Shown here in pieces: positions 53,776 through 62,482 of a stretch of 64,000 nt of DNA. The notes under the pieces were generated by a model. It saw only the letters and a program-made list of their open reading frames with translations, was not told the DNA's origin and ran no database searches. Position 1 is the stretch's first letter. Every line of letters starts with the position of its first letter. The stretch is from UBA3941 sp002385665 (lineage in GTDB: Bacteria > Bacillota > Clostridia > Caldicoprobacterales > UBA3941): contig JBMNFJ010000016.1 in assembly GCA_050949255.1 (NCBI GenBank), positions 620,001 through 684,000 of the forward strand, written 5' to 3'. The translations under genes and the position numbers were made by a program.

Positions 53776-53829
53776 ATGGGCACTGAATCTCATGGCCTTG
53801 GCCATGAGAACATATGCCCATGTTTATGA
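53776..53829 (+). CDS. Candidate 17-codon leader ORF with internal hairpin, coupled to prmA
   Basis: MGTESHGLGHENICPCL. It follows the only strong Shine-Dalgarno in the gap (AGGGAGGAGG, 53766-53775; spacing is short, 0-3 nt). Its TGA overlaps the likely prmA ATG as ATGA (53826-53829). A perfect 10-bp hairpin TCTCATGGCC-TT-GGCCATGAGA (53788-53809) lies within it. The arrangement suggests prmA translation coupled to translation of this leader; the peptide itself may have no function. Confidence 0.4.
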   Translation: MGTESHGLGHENICPCL

Positions 53830-54767
53830 ATTGGATTGAATTAGCGATAAAAACTACCGGTGAAGGCATAGATGCAGTCACAGAGATTCTAAACAGTGTG
53901 GGAATAAACGGCGTTATAGTTGAAGATCCCCGGGATATTGAACAGTTTAAAGCCAATAAGTCTGATTGGGTTTATGTGGATGAGGCTTTGAATTATAGAC
54001 ATAAAGGTGTAGTGATTAAGGGTTATTTACCCGATAATGACTCAGCATACGAGAATGTCCAGACTGTCAAAAATAGACTTGAATGGTTGACTAAACAGGA
54101 TTTTGGTATAGACATAGGATCAGGGGAGTTAAGGCTTAGTAATGTTAGAGAAGAAGATTGGGCAAATAGTTGGAAGCAATATTTTAAACCTAAAAAGATA
54201 GGTAAATACTTGGTAATAAAACCCAGCTGGGAGGAGTATCACCCATTGGAAGGAGAGGTTATCCTGGAATTGGATCCGGGTATGGCCTTTGGAACGGGTA
54301 CCCATGAAACTACTATTTTGTGCGCCAGGGCACTGGAAGATTGGATAACCCATGACAAAACCCTATTGGATGTAGGGACTGGAACGGGCATTCTGGCTAT
54401 AGCCGGTATCTTATTAGGTGCAAAAAGTGCCTTAGCTATAGATCTGGATTTTGATGCGGTGAGAATAGCCAAAGAAAACGCCAATAGGAATAAGGTAGCC
54501 GAAAAAATAGAAGTGGTTCATGGCAATCTTATGGATAAGGTACAAGAGAAATTTGAGGTTGTGGTTGTCAATATTATTGCAGATGTAATAATAGAGATTA
54601 CCAGAGGAATAAAAGAGTATTTAACTGATGACGGTATTTTTATAGCCTCAGGTATAATACTGGATCGAATAAATGACGTCGAAAAGGCAATCAAAAGGGC
54701 TGAACTTACTATCATAGAAACAAAGACAATGGGAGAGTGGGCAGTGGTGGTGAGTCGCAATGAGTAG
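53826..54767 (+). CDS. prmA: Ribosomal protein L11 methyltransferase
   Basis: About 313 aa. Trimethylates uL11. N-terminal substrate domain (MNWIELAIKTTGEGIDAVTEILNS), SAM site LDVGTGTGILAIAGILLGA, ELDPGMAFGTGTHETT and VVVNIIADVI. ATG 53826 gives the family-like MNWIE start; ATGs at 53814 and 53820 are possible, and none has its own close Shine-Dalgarno. Confidence 0.95.
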   Translation: MNWIELAIKTTGEGIDAVTEILNSVGINGVIVEDPRDIEQFKANKSDWVYVDEALNYRHKGVVIKGYLPDNDSAYENVQTVKNRLEWLTKQDFGIDIGSGELRLSNVREEDWANSWKQYFKPKKIGKYLVIKPSWEEYHPLEGEVILELDPGMAFGTGTHETTILCARALEDWITHDKTLLDVGTGTGILAIAGILLGAKSALAIDLDFDAVRIAKENANRNKVAEKIEVVHGNLMDKVQEKFEVVVVNIIADVIIEITRGIKEYLTDDGIFIASGIILDRINDVEKAIKRAELTIIETKTMGEWAVVVSRNE

Positions 54768-55518
54768 GTATTTTATAGACGCTGCCCATATAGTTGATTC
54801 ACATATAGAGATTACCGGAGAGGATGCAGGACATATACTCCGGGTTTTAAGATATGAGCCTGGTGATTCCATTATTCTTTGTGACGGGGCAGGGTTAGAT
54901 TATCCTGCCGTTATTATTGAAACTGGAAAGGACAGGTTAATCGCCAGGCTGGGGGATGGTTACCCGTCAAAGGGTGAACCGGATGCTAAAGTGGTTCTAT
55001 ATCAAGGCATACCCAAAAGCTCCAAAATGGATATAATAATCCAAAAATGTGTAGAGCTAGGGATCCATAGCATTATTCCATTGAATACATCAAGAACTGT
55101 TGTAAACCTGTCCGAAGCTAAAAAGATTCATAAAAGAGTAGAAAGATGGCAAAAGATTGCCCGGGAAGCCGCTAAGCAGAGCAATAGGGGCATGATACCT
55201 CAAATAGGATTCCCTGTCGACTTCTCAGACCTTGTAACCTCAGCTGCACATCCTATTAAGCTCATACCCTGGGAAGGGGAAGTGAATCTTGGTCTAAAGT
55301 GCTATTTTGATAAACATAAGAATGATATATATAAGGAAGATAGGACAGAGATAGGAGTAATTATCGGTCCCGAAGGCGGACTTAGTTATGAGGAGATTGA
55401 CCTGGCCAAAAAATGTGGATGGGTAACCGTAACTTTAGGGCCTAGGATCCTTAGAACCGAGACTGCCGGGATAGCTGCTTTGGCGGTAATTATGTCATAT
55501 ATGGGGGAAATGGAATGA
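54760..55518 (+). CDS. rsmE: 16S rRNA (uracil(1498)-N(3))-methyltransferase RsmE
   Basis: 252 aa SPOUT methyltransferase. PUA-like N-terminus (HILRVLRYEPGDSIILCDGAG) and knot signature VIIGPEGGLSYEEIDLA ... LGPRILRTETAGIAALA. Overlaps prmA by 8 nt and mtaB by 4 nt. Confidence 0.96.
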   Translation: MSRYFIDAAHIVDSHIEITGEDAGHILRVLRYEPGDSIILCDGAGLDYPAVIIETGKDRLIARLGDGYPSKGEPDAKVVLYQGIPKSSKMDIIIQKCVELGIHSIIPLNTSRTVVNLSEAKKIHKRVERWQKIAREAAKQSNRGMIPQIGFPVDFSDLVTSAAHPIKLIPWEGEVNLGLKCYFDKHKNDIYKEDRTEIGVIIGPEGGLSYEEIDLAKKCGWVTVTLGPRILRTETAGIAALAVIMSYMGEME

Positions 55519-56864
55519 AATCAAAGCATGGTAAATCAGTGGCTTTTCATACTTTAGGTTGCAAAGTCAACCAATATGATACCCAAGCCATGCAGGAAAA
55601 ATTTATTCAAAATGGATATAATATAACTGAATTCGATCAGATCGCTGATGTATATGTAATCAATACCTGCACTGTGACCAGTCTGGGAGACAGAAAATCG
55701 AGGCAAATGATTCGCAGGGCTAATCGATTAAATCCTAATGCAGTTATTGCTGTTGTCGGGTGCTACGCTCAGACCGCAGCCAAGGAGATATTGAATATCC
55801 CCGGGGTGGATCTGGTATTGGGCACGAGGGATAGAAATGATATAGTCCAGCTTGTTGAAAAGGCACGGAATATGGATAGACCTATAGATGCCGTCCAGGA
55901 TATTATGCAGGTAAAGGAATTTGAGGAGATGCCCATCACTACCTATGAAGATAAGACCAGGGCTGTACTCAAGATTCAGGAGGGGTGTGATCGGTATTGC
56001 TCATATTGTATCATACCCTATGCCAGAGGTCCTGTAAGAAGTCGTAGACCTATGGATGTGATACGTCAGGTGAATGACCTTGTAAATGACGGATTTCAAG
56101 AATTTGTCTTAACCGGGATACATGTAGCGTCCTATGGCAAAGACTTGAAGGGCGTGGATTTATTAAGCCTGATAAAAGAAATCCACGGTGTGGAAGGTGT
56201 AAAAAGGATTAGATTGGGATCTTTAGAGCCTACCCTAATAACAGAGGATTTTGTTAGAGAAATAAAAAATATGCCCAAGGTTTGCAGTCATTATCACCTG
56301 TCTTTGCAGAGTGGGAACGATTTAACCCTGGAGAGAATGAATCGAAAGTACACAACAAGGCAATATAGGGAAATAGTGGACAGACTACGAAGACATATAT
56401 CCGATGTAGCTATCACCACGGATATAATGGTGGGCTTTCCCGGTGAGACCCAGGAAGAATTTGATAGCACAGTGGAATTTGTAAAGGAGATCAATTTCAG
56501 CCGGATTCATGTTTTTAAATATTCCCCCAGGAACGGTACACCGGCGGCAAGATATAAAGACCAAATTGCAGAGGATATAAAAGAATCTAGGAGTCGTAAA
56601 TTGATAGCTCTGGGCCGGGAAATGGAAAAAAGCTATCTAAGATCATTTATAGGCAGGGAAGAATGGGTCTTATTCGAAGAGGCCAGCAAGAGTAAGGACG
56701 GCTGGTATGAAGGCTACACGGAACACTATATAAGGGTAGCTGTACAGGGAGATGAGCGACTTATAGGCTCAATAGTTTTAGTAGCTATGGAGGGTTTAGA
56801 AGATAATTTAGTATTGGGAAGGTTGACCAATATAGACGAAAAAAGTCAATCCATCCAGCCATAA
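55515..56864 (+). CDS. mtaB: tRNA t(6)A37 methylthiotransferase MtaB
   Basis: 449 aa radical SAM enzyme making ms2t6A37. N-terminal cluster Cys16, Cys52, Cys83; radical SAM Cys158, Cys162, Cys165 (CDRYCSYC); TRAM domain at the C-terminus. Corresponds to Bacillus yqeV. Confidence 0.96.
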   Translation: MKSKHGKSVAFHTLGCKVNQYDTQAMQEKFIQNGYNITEFDQIADVYVINTCTVTSLGDRKSRQMIRRANRLNPNAVIAVVGCYAQTAAKEILNIPGVDLVLGTRDRNDIVQLVEKARNMDRPIDAVQDIMQVKEFEEMPITTYEDKTRAVLKIQEGCDRYCSYCIIPYARGPVRSRRPMDVIRQVNDLVNDGFQEFVLTGIHVASYGKDLKGVDLLSLIKEIHGVEGVKRIRLGSLEPTLITEDFVREIKNMPKVCSHYHLSLQSGNDLTLERMNRKYTTRQYREIVDRLRRHISDVAITTDIMVGFPGETQEEFDSTVEFVKEINFSRIHVFKYSPRNGTPAARYKDQIAEDIKESRSRKLIALGREMEKSYLRSFIGREEWVLFEEASKSKDGWYEGYTEHYIRVAVQGDERLIGSIVLVAMEGLEDNLVLGRLTNIDEKSQSIQP

Positions 56865-56939
56865 TATCTTATAAAAATAATAAAGAAGGATTTTAAGGTA
56901 TTGATGTAGAATATAAAATTTGGGAAGGAGGTGCTGGAT

Positions 56940-57293
56940 ATGCCGGATAACCAAAATTGCGTTTTTTGTAAAATAATTAATGGGGAGATCCCATCAAAAA
57001 AGGTATATGAAGATGATAGGATTATTGCTTTTCATGATATCGCGCCAAATGCACCAGTACATGTATTGGTTATTCCCAAAGAGCATATTCCCTCATTAAA
57101 TCACGTAAGCGATGAAAATAGTGAAATTCTTTCCGATATAATGGTGCTAATACCCCAAATAGCTAAGAAGTTGGGAGTTTATGAGTCTGGATACAGGGTT
57201 ATAGTTAATTGTGGCTCTGACAGTGGGATGATGGTTGAACATTTGCATTTTCATATATTAGGGGGTTGTCCTCTACCGGAAAAGTTAGCATAG
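56940..57293 (+). CDS. hinT: HIT-family purine nucleoside phosphoramidase (HinT-like)
   Basis: 117 aa. CVFCKIINGEIPSKKVYEDD start with zinc ligands and the HIT triad HLHFHILGG near the end. ATG 56940 follows AAGGAGGTG at 56925-56933. Confidence 0.94.
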   Translation: MPDNQNCVFCKIINGEIPSKKVYEDDRIIAFHDIAPNAPVHVLVIPKEHIPSLNHVSDENSEILSDIMVLIPQIAKKLGVYESGYRVIVNCGSDSGMMVEHLHFHILGGCPLPEKLA

Positions 57294-57307
57294 TTATAAC
57301 TTCATTA

Positions 57308-57337
57308 TTGACATTAGGAAAAGCCCTGAGATATAAT
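57308..57337 (+). promoter_or_regulatory. Promoter of rpsU
   Basis: Perfect TTGACA, 18-bp spacer, perfect TATAAT, about 85 bp upstream. Confidence 0.85.
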
Positions 57338-57420
57338 GGAGTAGTTGTTGCTAGAACATCCCTTTTAGATTCTCATTTTGCATGACAGGGTAATTGTTCC
57401 AGCGGAGGGAGGGAAGGCGA

Positions 57421-57606
57421 ATGTCTGAGATTAAGGTAGGGGAAAATGAATCCTTCGAAAATGCTTTGAAACGCTTCAAGCGCCAATGTGCAAGATCAGG
57501 AGTTTTAGCAGAAATCCGCAAAAGGGAGCACTATGAAAAACCCAGCGTTAGGCGTAAAAAGAAATCTGAAGCAGCCCGTAAGGCGGCTAGAAGAAGAAAA
57601 TATTAG
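57421..57606 (+). CDS. rpsU: 30S ribosomal protein bS21
   Basis: 61 aa, very basic, SEIKVGENESFENALKRFKRQCARSGVLAEIRKREHYEKPSVRRKKK. ATG 57421 after GGAGGGAGGG; a longer in-frame start at 57394 is within the leader. Confidence 0.97.
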   Translation: MSEIKVGENESFENALKRFKRQCARSGVLAEIRKREHYEKPSVRRKKKSEAARKAARRRKY

Positions 57607-57746
57607 ATTTGGCTCAATGGTATCAATTCAGTAGATAATGGAAATATAGGACTCAATCCATAAAATATGAGAATCACTAAAGGCATAGGTTTGTTTTGGT
57701 ATAGACAACAGCAAACTCAGGAGAAAATCCAGATATTTTTAAAGAT

Positions 57747-57776
57747 AAAACCTGATGGTTAACATCAGGTTTTTTT
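57747..57776 (+). terminator. Terminator after rpsU
   Basis: ACCTGATG / CATCAGGT, loop GTTAA, flanked by A-run and seven Ts. Confidence 0.93.
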
Positions 57777-57889
57777 GTTATCACTTCATATTTTTTACCA
57801 GGGACTAATCGACTCCATAATAATGAAAATAGTCAAAAAATATAGTATAATATAAATAGTTCATTCTTGGGGTAAAGGGCGGTTTAATT

Positions 57890-58834
57890 ATGGGGTCTGG
57901 AGGTCTAAAGTATTTTATTATAAAACTGTTGTTCTTATCCTTAACAACCCTTGGGCTTAACTACTGGGGGTCTACTACGGTGTTTCGATATAAAAGGCCA
58001 TCTCTACAAAAACAAACTGCTGTATCCAGAGGATCAGAAGAGTTAAGATCTAAAGTCTTATTTCAAAAAAATGAAATTGGAGAAACTGAAATAGTGGTTT
58101 TGACCTTTAATATCTGTCACGGTGTGAATAAAAAAGGTGAGGAATCCCTAAATGCCATTATTGAATCCATACGAAATGCAAATGCCCACATAATAGGTCT
58201 CCAAGAGGTTGACAGATTTATGCCCCGATCAAAGTTTAAGGACCAGGCAAAAGAAATTGCAGATGCTCTAGGGTACAATTACGTTTATGGAGAAACCATA
58301 AATATCTTGGGTATTCAATATGGTAATGCAATCCTTAGTCAATTTCCTATTATTGAACATGAGAATAAAAAACTGCCCGGAGATAGTATTGAATCACGTG
58401 CACTGCTAAGAGTAAAAATTGATTTAGGGGACAACTTTTTCGAGGTCTACACAACCCATTTAGGCCTCACGGCGGCGGATAGGGAGCAGCAAATCAAATC
58501 AATCAATGCATCCTTAGAACAATCAGTTGAACCTGTTATACTTATGGGCGATTTTAATGCCGGGCCATTAAATGAAGAAATGACCCAATTATCTCCCATA
58601 GTCTCTGACATTGCTAAAATTGTACAGAAGGAGGATCTATACACCTATGCCTTTTATAGCGATACTCCAAATACCCGTATAGACAGGATTTACGTCAGCG
58701 ATAATGTAAATGTTGTAGATTATTTTGTTTTGGATTCTTCTATATCAGACCATTCCATGGTACTGGGTATATTATCAATAAATAATTTTACAAAAGAAGG
58801 ACTTATGGCATATATAAGGAATAATAATAGATAG
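57890..58834 (+). CDS. Membrane-anchored endonuclease/exonuclease/phosphatase-family protein
   Basis: 314 aa. One N-terminal hydrophobic helix (about 8-28) should anchor it outside the membrane. The EEP catalytic set is complete: Asn74 (LTFNICHG), Glu106 (GLQEVDR), His190 (YTTHLG), Asp221 and Asn223 (GDFNAGP), Asp265 (IDRIYVS) and Asp287-His288 (SDHSMV). The substrate is unknown; relatives cleave phosphodiesters in nucleic acids, lipids or inositol phosphates. It stands where yqeY is found in Bacillus. Confidence 0.85.
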   Translation: MGSGGLKYFIIKLLFLSLTTLGLNYWGSTTVFRYKRPSLQKQTAVSRGSEELRSKVLFQKNEIGETEIVVLTFNICHGVNKKGEESLNAIIESIRNANAHIIGLQEVDRFMPRSKFKDQAKEIADALGYNYVYGETINILGIQYGNAILSQFPIIEHENKKLPGDSIESRALLRVKIDLGDNFFEVYTTHLGLTAADREQQIKSINASLEQSVEPVILMGDFNAGPLNEEMTQLSPIVSDIAKIVQKEDLYTYAFYSDTPNTRIDRIYVSDNVNVVDYFVLDSSISDHSMVLGILSINNFTKEGLMAYIRNNNR

Positions 58835-58875
58835 GAGTATACCCAAAATCTATAATTGTTTAAAGGCGGGACTAT

Positions 58876-60177
58876 ATGAAGAAAAGTATCCTTGTGGTAG
58901 TTATAGGTTTGATACTATTAATTACAATTGGGACAAATTTTATGGAAATAAGGGCATACAGCCGGGAAACTGTATATATTATACCTATAAAGGGAGAAAT
59001 AACTCCTGCTATGGCTACATTTTTCAGGAATAGCGTCAAAGATGCGGAAGAACAAAAGGTAGATGCAATACTGTTGGAGATATCTACCCTTGGTGGAAGG
59101 GTGGATGCTGCATTTCGGATGAAAGAGGCTATAGAGGAGACGAATATACCCATTATAGTATACATAATGGATAGGGCTGTATCAGCTGGAGCTCTTTTAT
59201 CCATTAGTGCCCCCAGAATTATTATGGCACCGGGAAGCCATATAGGGGCAGCTGAACCTATACCATACAGCATCAAGGCTGTAGCAGCTATTAGAGGTGA
59301 ATTTGAAGCCGCAGCAGAAAGGAATGGAAGGGATAAAACCATAGCCGCCGCAATGGTTGATAAAGACATTGATATCCCAGGACTTTCCCCTGCTGGCTCC
59401 TTATTGGATATAACCGCCGAAACTGCTAAGGAATATGGATATGCCGAAGCAGTACTACAAGGTCGACAAAATGTTTTGGCCTATCTGGGATTTGCAGAGG
59501 CAAATATAATTGAATCTACACCGAATCTATTGACCAAGCTAGCCCAATTTATTACCCAAGGCAGTGTGGCTCCTCTAATACTGGCATTAGGGATAATAGC
59601 AATTATAGTCGAGATATTTACAGAGGGCTTTGGCATATTCGGTATTATTGGAATCGGTGCTCTTACCCTCTATTTTGGTGCTAACCTCATTGCGGGTTAT
59701 TCACAATGGTGGCCTTTTTTTCTGTTTATAATTGGTGTTATACTGTTGATTATAGAGGCAATGATTCCTGGATTCGGTATTTTGGGGATCAGCGGAATAA
59801 GTGCTATGTGTATAGGTATAGTGTTTGCTTCCTCAGATCCTGTAAGGGGAATTAAGAATCTAGGCATTGCTACCGGGCTAACTGTGATTATTGCTCCAAT
59901 ACTTATATACTTACTTGTACGGTCGGGTGCCTTTAAAAGACTCGTTTTACCTGATGCTATTATTGGTGAATCTGAAACTGTCGAGGAAGACGGTAGTGTA
60001 GATCTACTTGGTAAAAGGGGTGTAGCCTTAACCACCTTAAGGCCTTCAGGGATTGTTAGCATTGATGGTACTAGATTTGATGCGGTTACCCAAGGCGAGT
60101 ATATCGAATCCGGTTCATGCATCAAGGTGGTCCAGACAAGAGGTCTATCAGTGATTGTAGAAAGGGACAAAGTATAA
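58876..60177 (+). CDS. NfeD-family membrane serine protease-like protein
   Basis: 433 aa. Signal/anchor helix, ClpP-like domain (about 30-220) with likely Ser103 in AVSAGALL and GSHIGAAEP, a lysine near 134 as possible base, about four membrane helices (225-360), then a C-terminal OB fold (DLLGKRGVALTTLRPSGIVSIDGTRFDAV). NfeD1 proteins normally pair with a flotillin; none is present next to it. Equivalent of Bacillus yqeZ. Confidence 0.9.
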   Translation: MKKSILVVVIGLILLITIGTNFMEIRAYSRETVYIIPIKGEITPAMATFFRNSVKDAEEQKVDAILLEISTLGGRVDAAFRMKEAIEETNIPIIVYIMDRAVSAGALLSISAPRIIMAPGSHIGAAEPIPYSIKAVAAIRGEFEAAAERNGRDKTIAAAMVDKDIDIPGLSPAGSLLDITAETAKEYGYAEAVLQGRQNVLAYLGFAEANIIESTPNLLTKLAQFITQGSVAPLILALGIIAIIVEIFTEGFGIFGIIGIGALTLYFGANLIAGYSQWWPFFLFIIGVILLIIEAMIPGFGILGISGISAMCIGIVFASSDPVRGIKNLGIATGLTVIIAPILIYLLVRSGAFKRLVLPDAIIGESETVEEDGSVDLLGKRGVALTTLRPSGIVSIDGTRFDAVTQGEYIESGSCIKVVQTRGLSVIVERDKV

Positions 60178-60255
60178 ATAAAGCTTACATCCAGGTTTCG
60201 TCTATGCTCCAGGCTTTAGGCTGCTGGATAGCAATGAAATAAGGAGGATATATAA

Positions 60256-60645
60256 ATGTCTGAGATATTGATTTTGGTTATATTCGTATCCATTATTGTT
60301 AATATTGTGAAGGCAATAGGTGGGACAAAAAAACCACAAACCAGGGGAACAAATGTGGGGATCCCTTCTGATCCTCAAGGGACTGGTGTGAATAGGACTG
60401 GTCCGGAATATACAATCGGAACGGAAAGCCCCATCCTTAAAAAACAGCCAACAATACAAACGAAATTGGAACTCAATCATCGAAATAATGTAAGAAGGAT
60501 AGAACAAAAGCCTATCGTTACCCAAACGAAGAAACAGTATAAAGGAATACCCGAAGGGTTGACCCGGGATAAACTAATAGAGGGTATAATCCTATCTGAA
60601 ATTCTGTCGGCTCCAAAGAGTAAAAGAAGAAAGAACATCATCTAG
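60256..60645 (+). CDS. Single-pass membrane protein of unknown function (129 aa), in the floA slot
   Basis: N-terminal membrane helix (about 4-21, ILILVIFVSIIVNIVKAIGG), then a Gly/Pro/Thr-rich low-complexity stretch and a basic C-terminus (GLTRDKLIEGIILSEILSAPKSKRRKNII). AAGGAGG eight bases upstream supports translation. It lies between nfeD and yqfC, where Bacillus has floA. No family recognised. Confidence 0.7.
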   Translation: MSEILILVIFVSIIVNIVKAIGGTKKPQTRGTNVGIPSDPQGTGVNRTGPEYTIGTESPILKKQPTIQTKLELNHRNNVRRIEQKPIVTQTKKQYKGIPEGLTRDKLIEGIILSEILSAPKSKRRKNII

Positions 60646-60731
60646 TAGGGGTAATACCTATAATATGTAACATTAAAGAATTCTTTATAAAAATAAGCAA
60701 GTTTCCTGGTCAATATACAGCCCTTTAGCGG

Positions 60732-60763
60732 AACTAGAATGGTTAATACATTCTAGTTTTTTT
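60732..60763 (+). terminator. Terminator after the 129-aa gene
   Basis: AACTAGAATG / CATTCTAGTT, seven-base loop, T-run. Confidence 0.93.
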
Positions 60764-60894
60764 ATTTTTGCATAGAATAGATTAGTCAAGTAGTTTAATG
60801 AGATATTTTAATTAGTCACAGAGTATAAAGATCAAGTTTAATTTCAGTTGTGTAACTACTAAAATAGCCAAGTGACATTTAAGGGGGTAGTTTT

Positions 60895-61173
60895 ATGAAA
60901 AAAAAGAAGTTGCAGACAGTAAGATCTACTGTTTCTGAGATGTTTGAGCTACCCAAAGAAATTACCCTCAATATGCCAAAAATAAGTTTGATTGGCAACA
61001 ATCAGATGTTGGTGGAAAACCATAGGGGCATAATCGAATATACACCAAACATCATAAGGGTTAATTCAACTGTAGGGGTAATTAGGGTTCAGGGGAATGA
61101 GCTGCATCTCCGAAATATAGCTGCCGAAGATATTATGATAAGCGGGGAAATAGTGTCTATAGAGTTTATATAG
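60895..61173 (+). CDS. yqfC: Sporulation protein YqfC
   Basis: 92 aa, YabP/YqfC family (ITLNMPKISLIGNNQMLVENHRGIIEYTPNIIRVNSTVGVIRVQGNEL). Paired with yqfD; mother-cell expression expected by analogy. AAGGGGG upstream. Confidence 0.92.
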   Translation: MKKKKLQTVRSTVSEMFELPKEITLNMPKISLIGNNQMLVENHRGIIEYTPNIIRVNSTVGVIRVQGNELHLRNIAAEDIMISGEIVSIEFI

Positions 61174-61280
61174 GGACCATAACCATGTGAAAATTCTGTC
61201 AATAAATCCGGGTGATATGATCCTTTCTATGGAATAATACCTCAGGCAAGGGTATAAATGTCAATTGGGGGGTGAGTGCC

Positions 61281-62471
61281 ATGATCTTTATAAAGATTTG
61301 GAATTCTATCATAGGATATCTAGTTATAAAAGTAGATGGTCTGTCCCTGGAAAAGTTTATTAATCTCTGCGTTAGCAGGGGTATTAGGCTATGGGGGATT
61401 AAGCGGATAAGCTATACATCCCTTGTTGCCAATATAGGTATCAAAGATTTTAAAGCCTTGCCACCCATTGTAAGAAAAGTACATTCTAAAATAAAAATAG
61501 TAAATAAAAAAGGATTGCCCTTTCTCTTATATCGTTTTAGACATCGGAAGATGCTACTAATTGGAATAGTAATATTTATGGCTACTTTGTATGTCCTGTC
61601 ATCTTTTATTTGGCAGGTTGATGTAGTAGGAACATTAAAGATTAACCCGGACATTATTTATGCCAATCTCGAAGAAAAGGGTTTAAAACCAGGGGCATAC
61701 AAGGGAAATCTGGATACTTGGAAGATAGAGAATGAAATGCTAATAGAAATTCCTGAACTTTCATGGATAAGCATAGAATTCAAAGGGACCAAAGCCATAA
61801 TAAGGGTTATAGAGGGAGAAAGACCTCCTAAACTGTTGGATGCTAAAACACCATGTAATATTATCGCCTCCAAGGACGGAATTATAAATCAACTCCTAGT
61901 CTTAGAAGGAGATGCTATGGTAGAGGTTGGCGAAACTGTAAGAAAGGGGCAACTTTTAGTCAGCGGAATAATACACCATGAAGATACGAACACACTCCGT
62001 TATGTACATGCCAAAGCCAAAATATTCGCCAGAACATGGTATGAGGGAAGAGGATATGGGGATATTAAGGATGCTTTAAAGGTAAGAACAGGGAGAAAAG
62101 TTACCCACAAGGTTCTGGAAACAAAAGAATGGGAGATTGGCATAGATAGAAAAGAGATACCATTTGAAGAATATGAGGTTGAAGAGAGAAGGGAACCCTT
62201 TCTGGGTATATCAGAAATCGAGTCGATTTCCTGGATCATTAGAGATTATTATGAGCTAAAGACAATAACTCAGGGTGATGGGATGAATCTGGCCAAGGAA
62301 AAGGCCTCTGAAAGAGCCATAGAGGATGCTCTTAAAAGAATTCCCAAGGGAGCGAAAATCATTGACAAAAAGTTCAAATACGATATTATAAAAGATAAAG
62401 GTTATGAAGCAATAGTATATATAGAAGTATTGGAAGATATTGCAGAACAGGTGGAGCTTTTAACCAATTAG
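61281..62471 (+). CDS. yqfD: Sporulation protein YqfD
   Basis: About 396 aa. N-terminal cytoplasmic region, one membrane helix (about 88-108, MLLIGIVIFMATLYVLSSFIW), and a large extracytoplasmic domain. ATG 61281 after GGGGGGTGA. Stands in the conserved yqfC-yqfD-phoH order. Confidence 0.92.
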   Translation: MIFIKIWNSIIGYLVIKVDGLSLEKFINLCVSRGIRLWGIKRISYTSLVANIGIKDFKALPPIVRKVHSKIKIVNKKGLPFLLYRFRHRKMLLIGIVIFMATLYVLSSFIWQVDVVGTLKINPDIIYANLEEKGLKPGAYKGNLDTWKIENEMLIEIPELSWISIEFKGTKAIIRVIEGERPPKLLDAKTPCNIIASKDGIINQLLVLEGDAMVEVGETVRKGQLLVSGIIHHEDTNTLRYVHAKAKIFARTWYEGRGYGDIKDALKVRTGRKVTHKVLETKEWEIGIDRKEIPFEEYEVEERREPFLGISEIESISWIIRDYYELKTITQGDGMNLAKEKASERAIEDALKRIPKGAKIIDKKFKYDIIKDKGYEAIVYIEVLEDIAEQVELLTN

Positions 62472-62482
62472 GAGGAAGTTAT

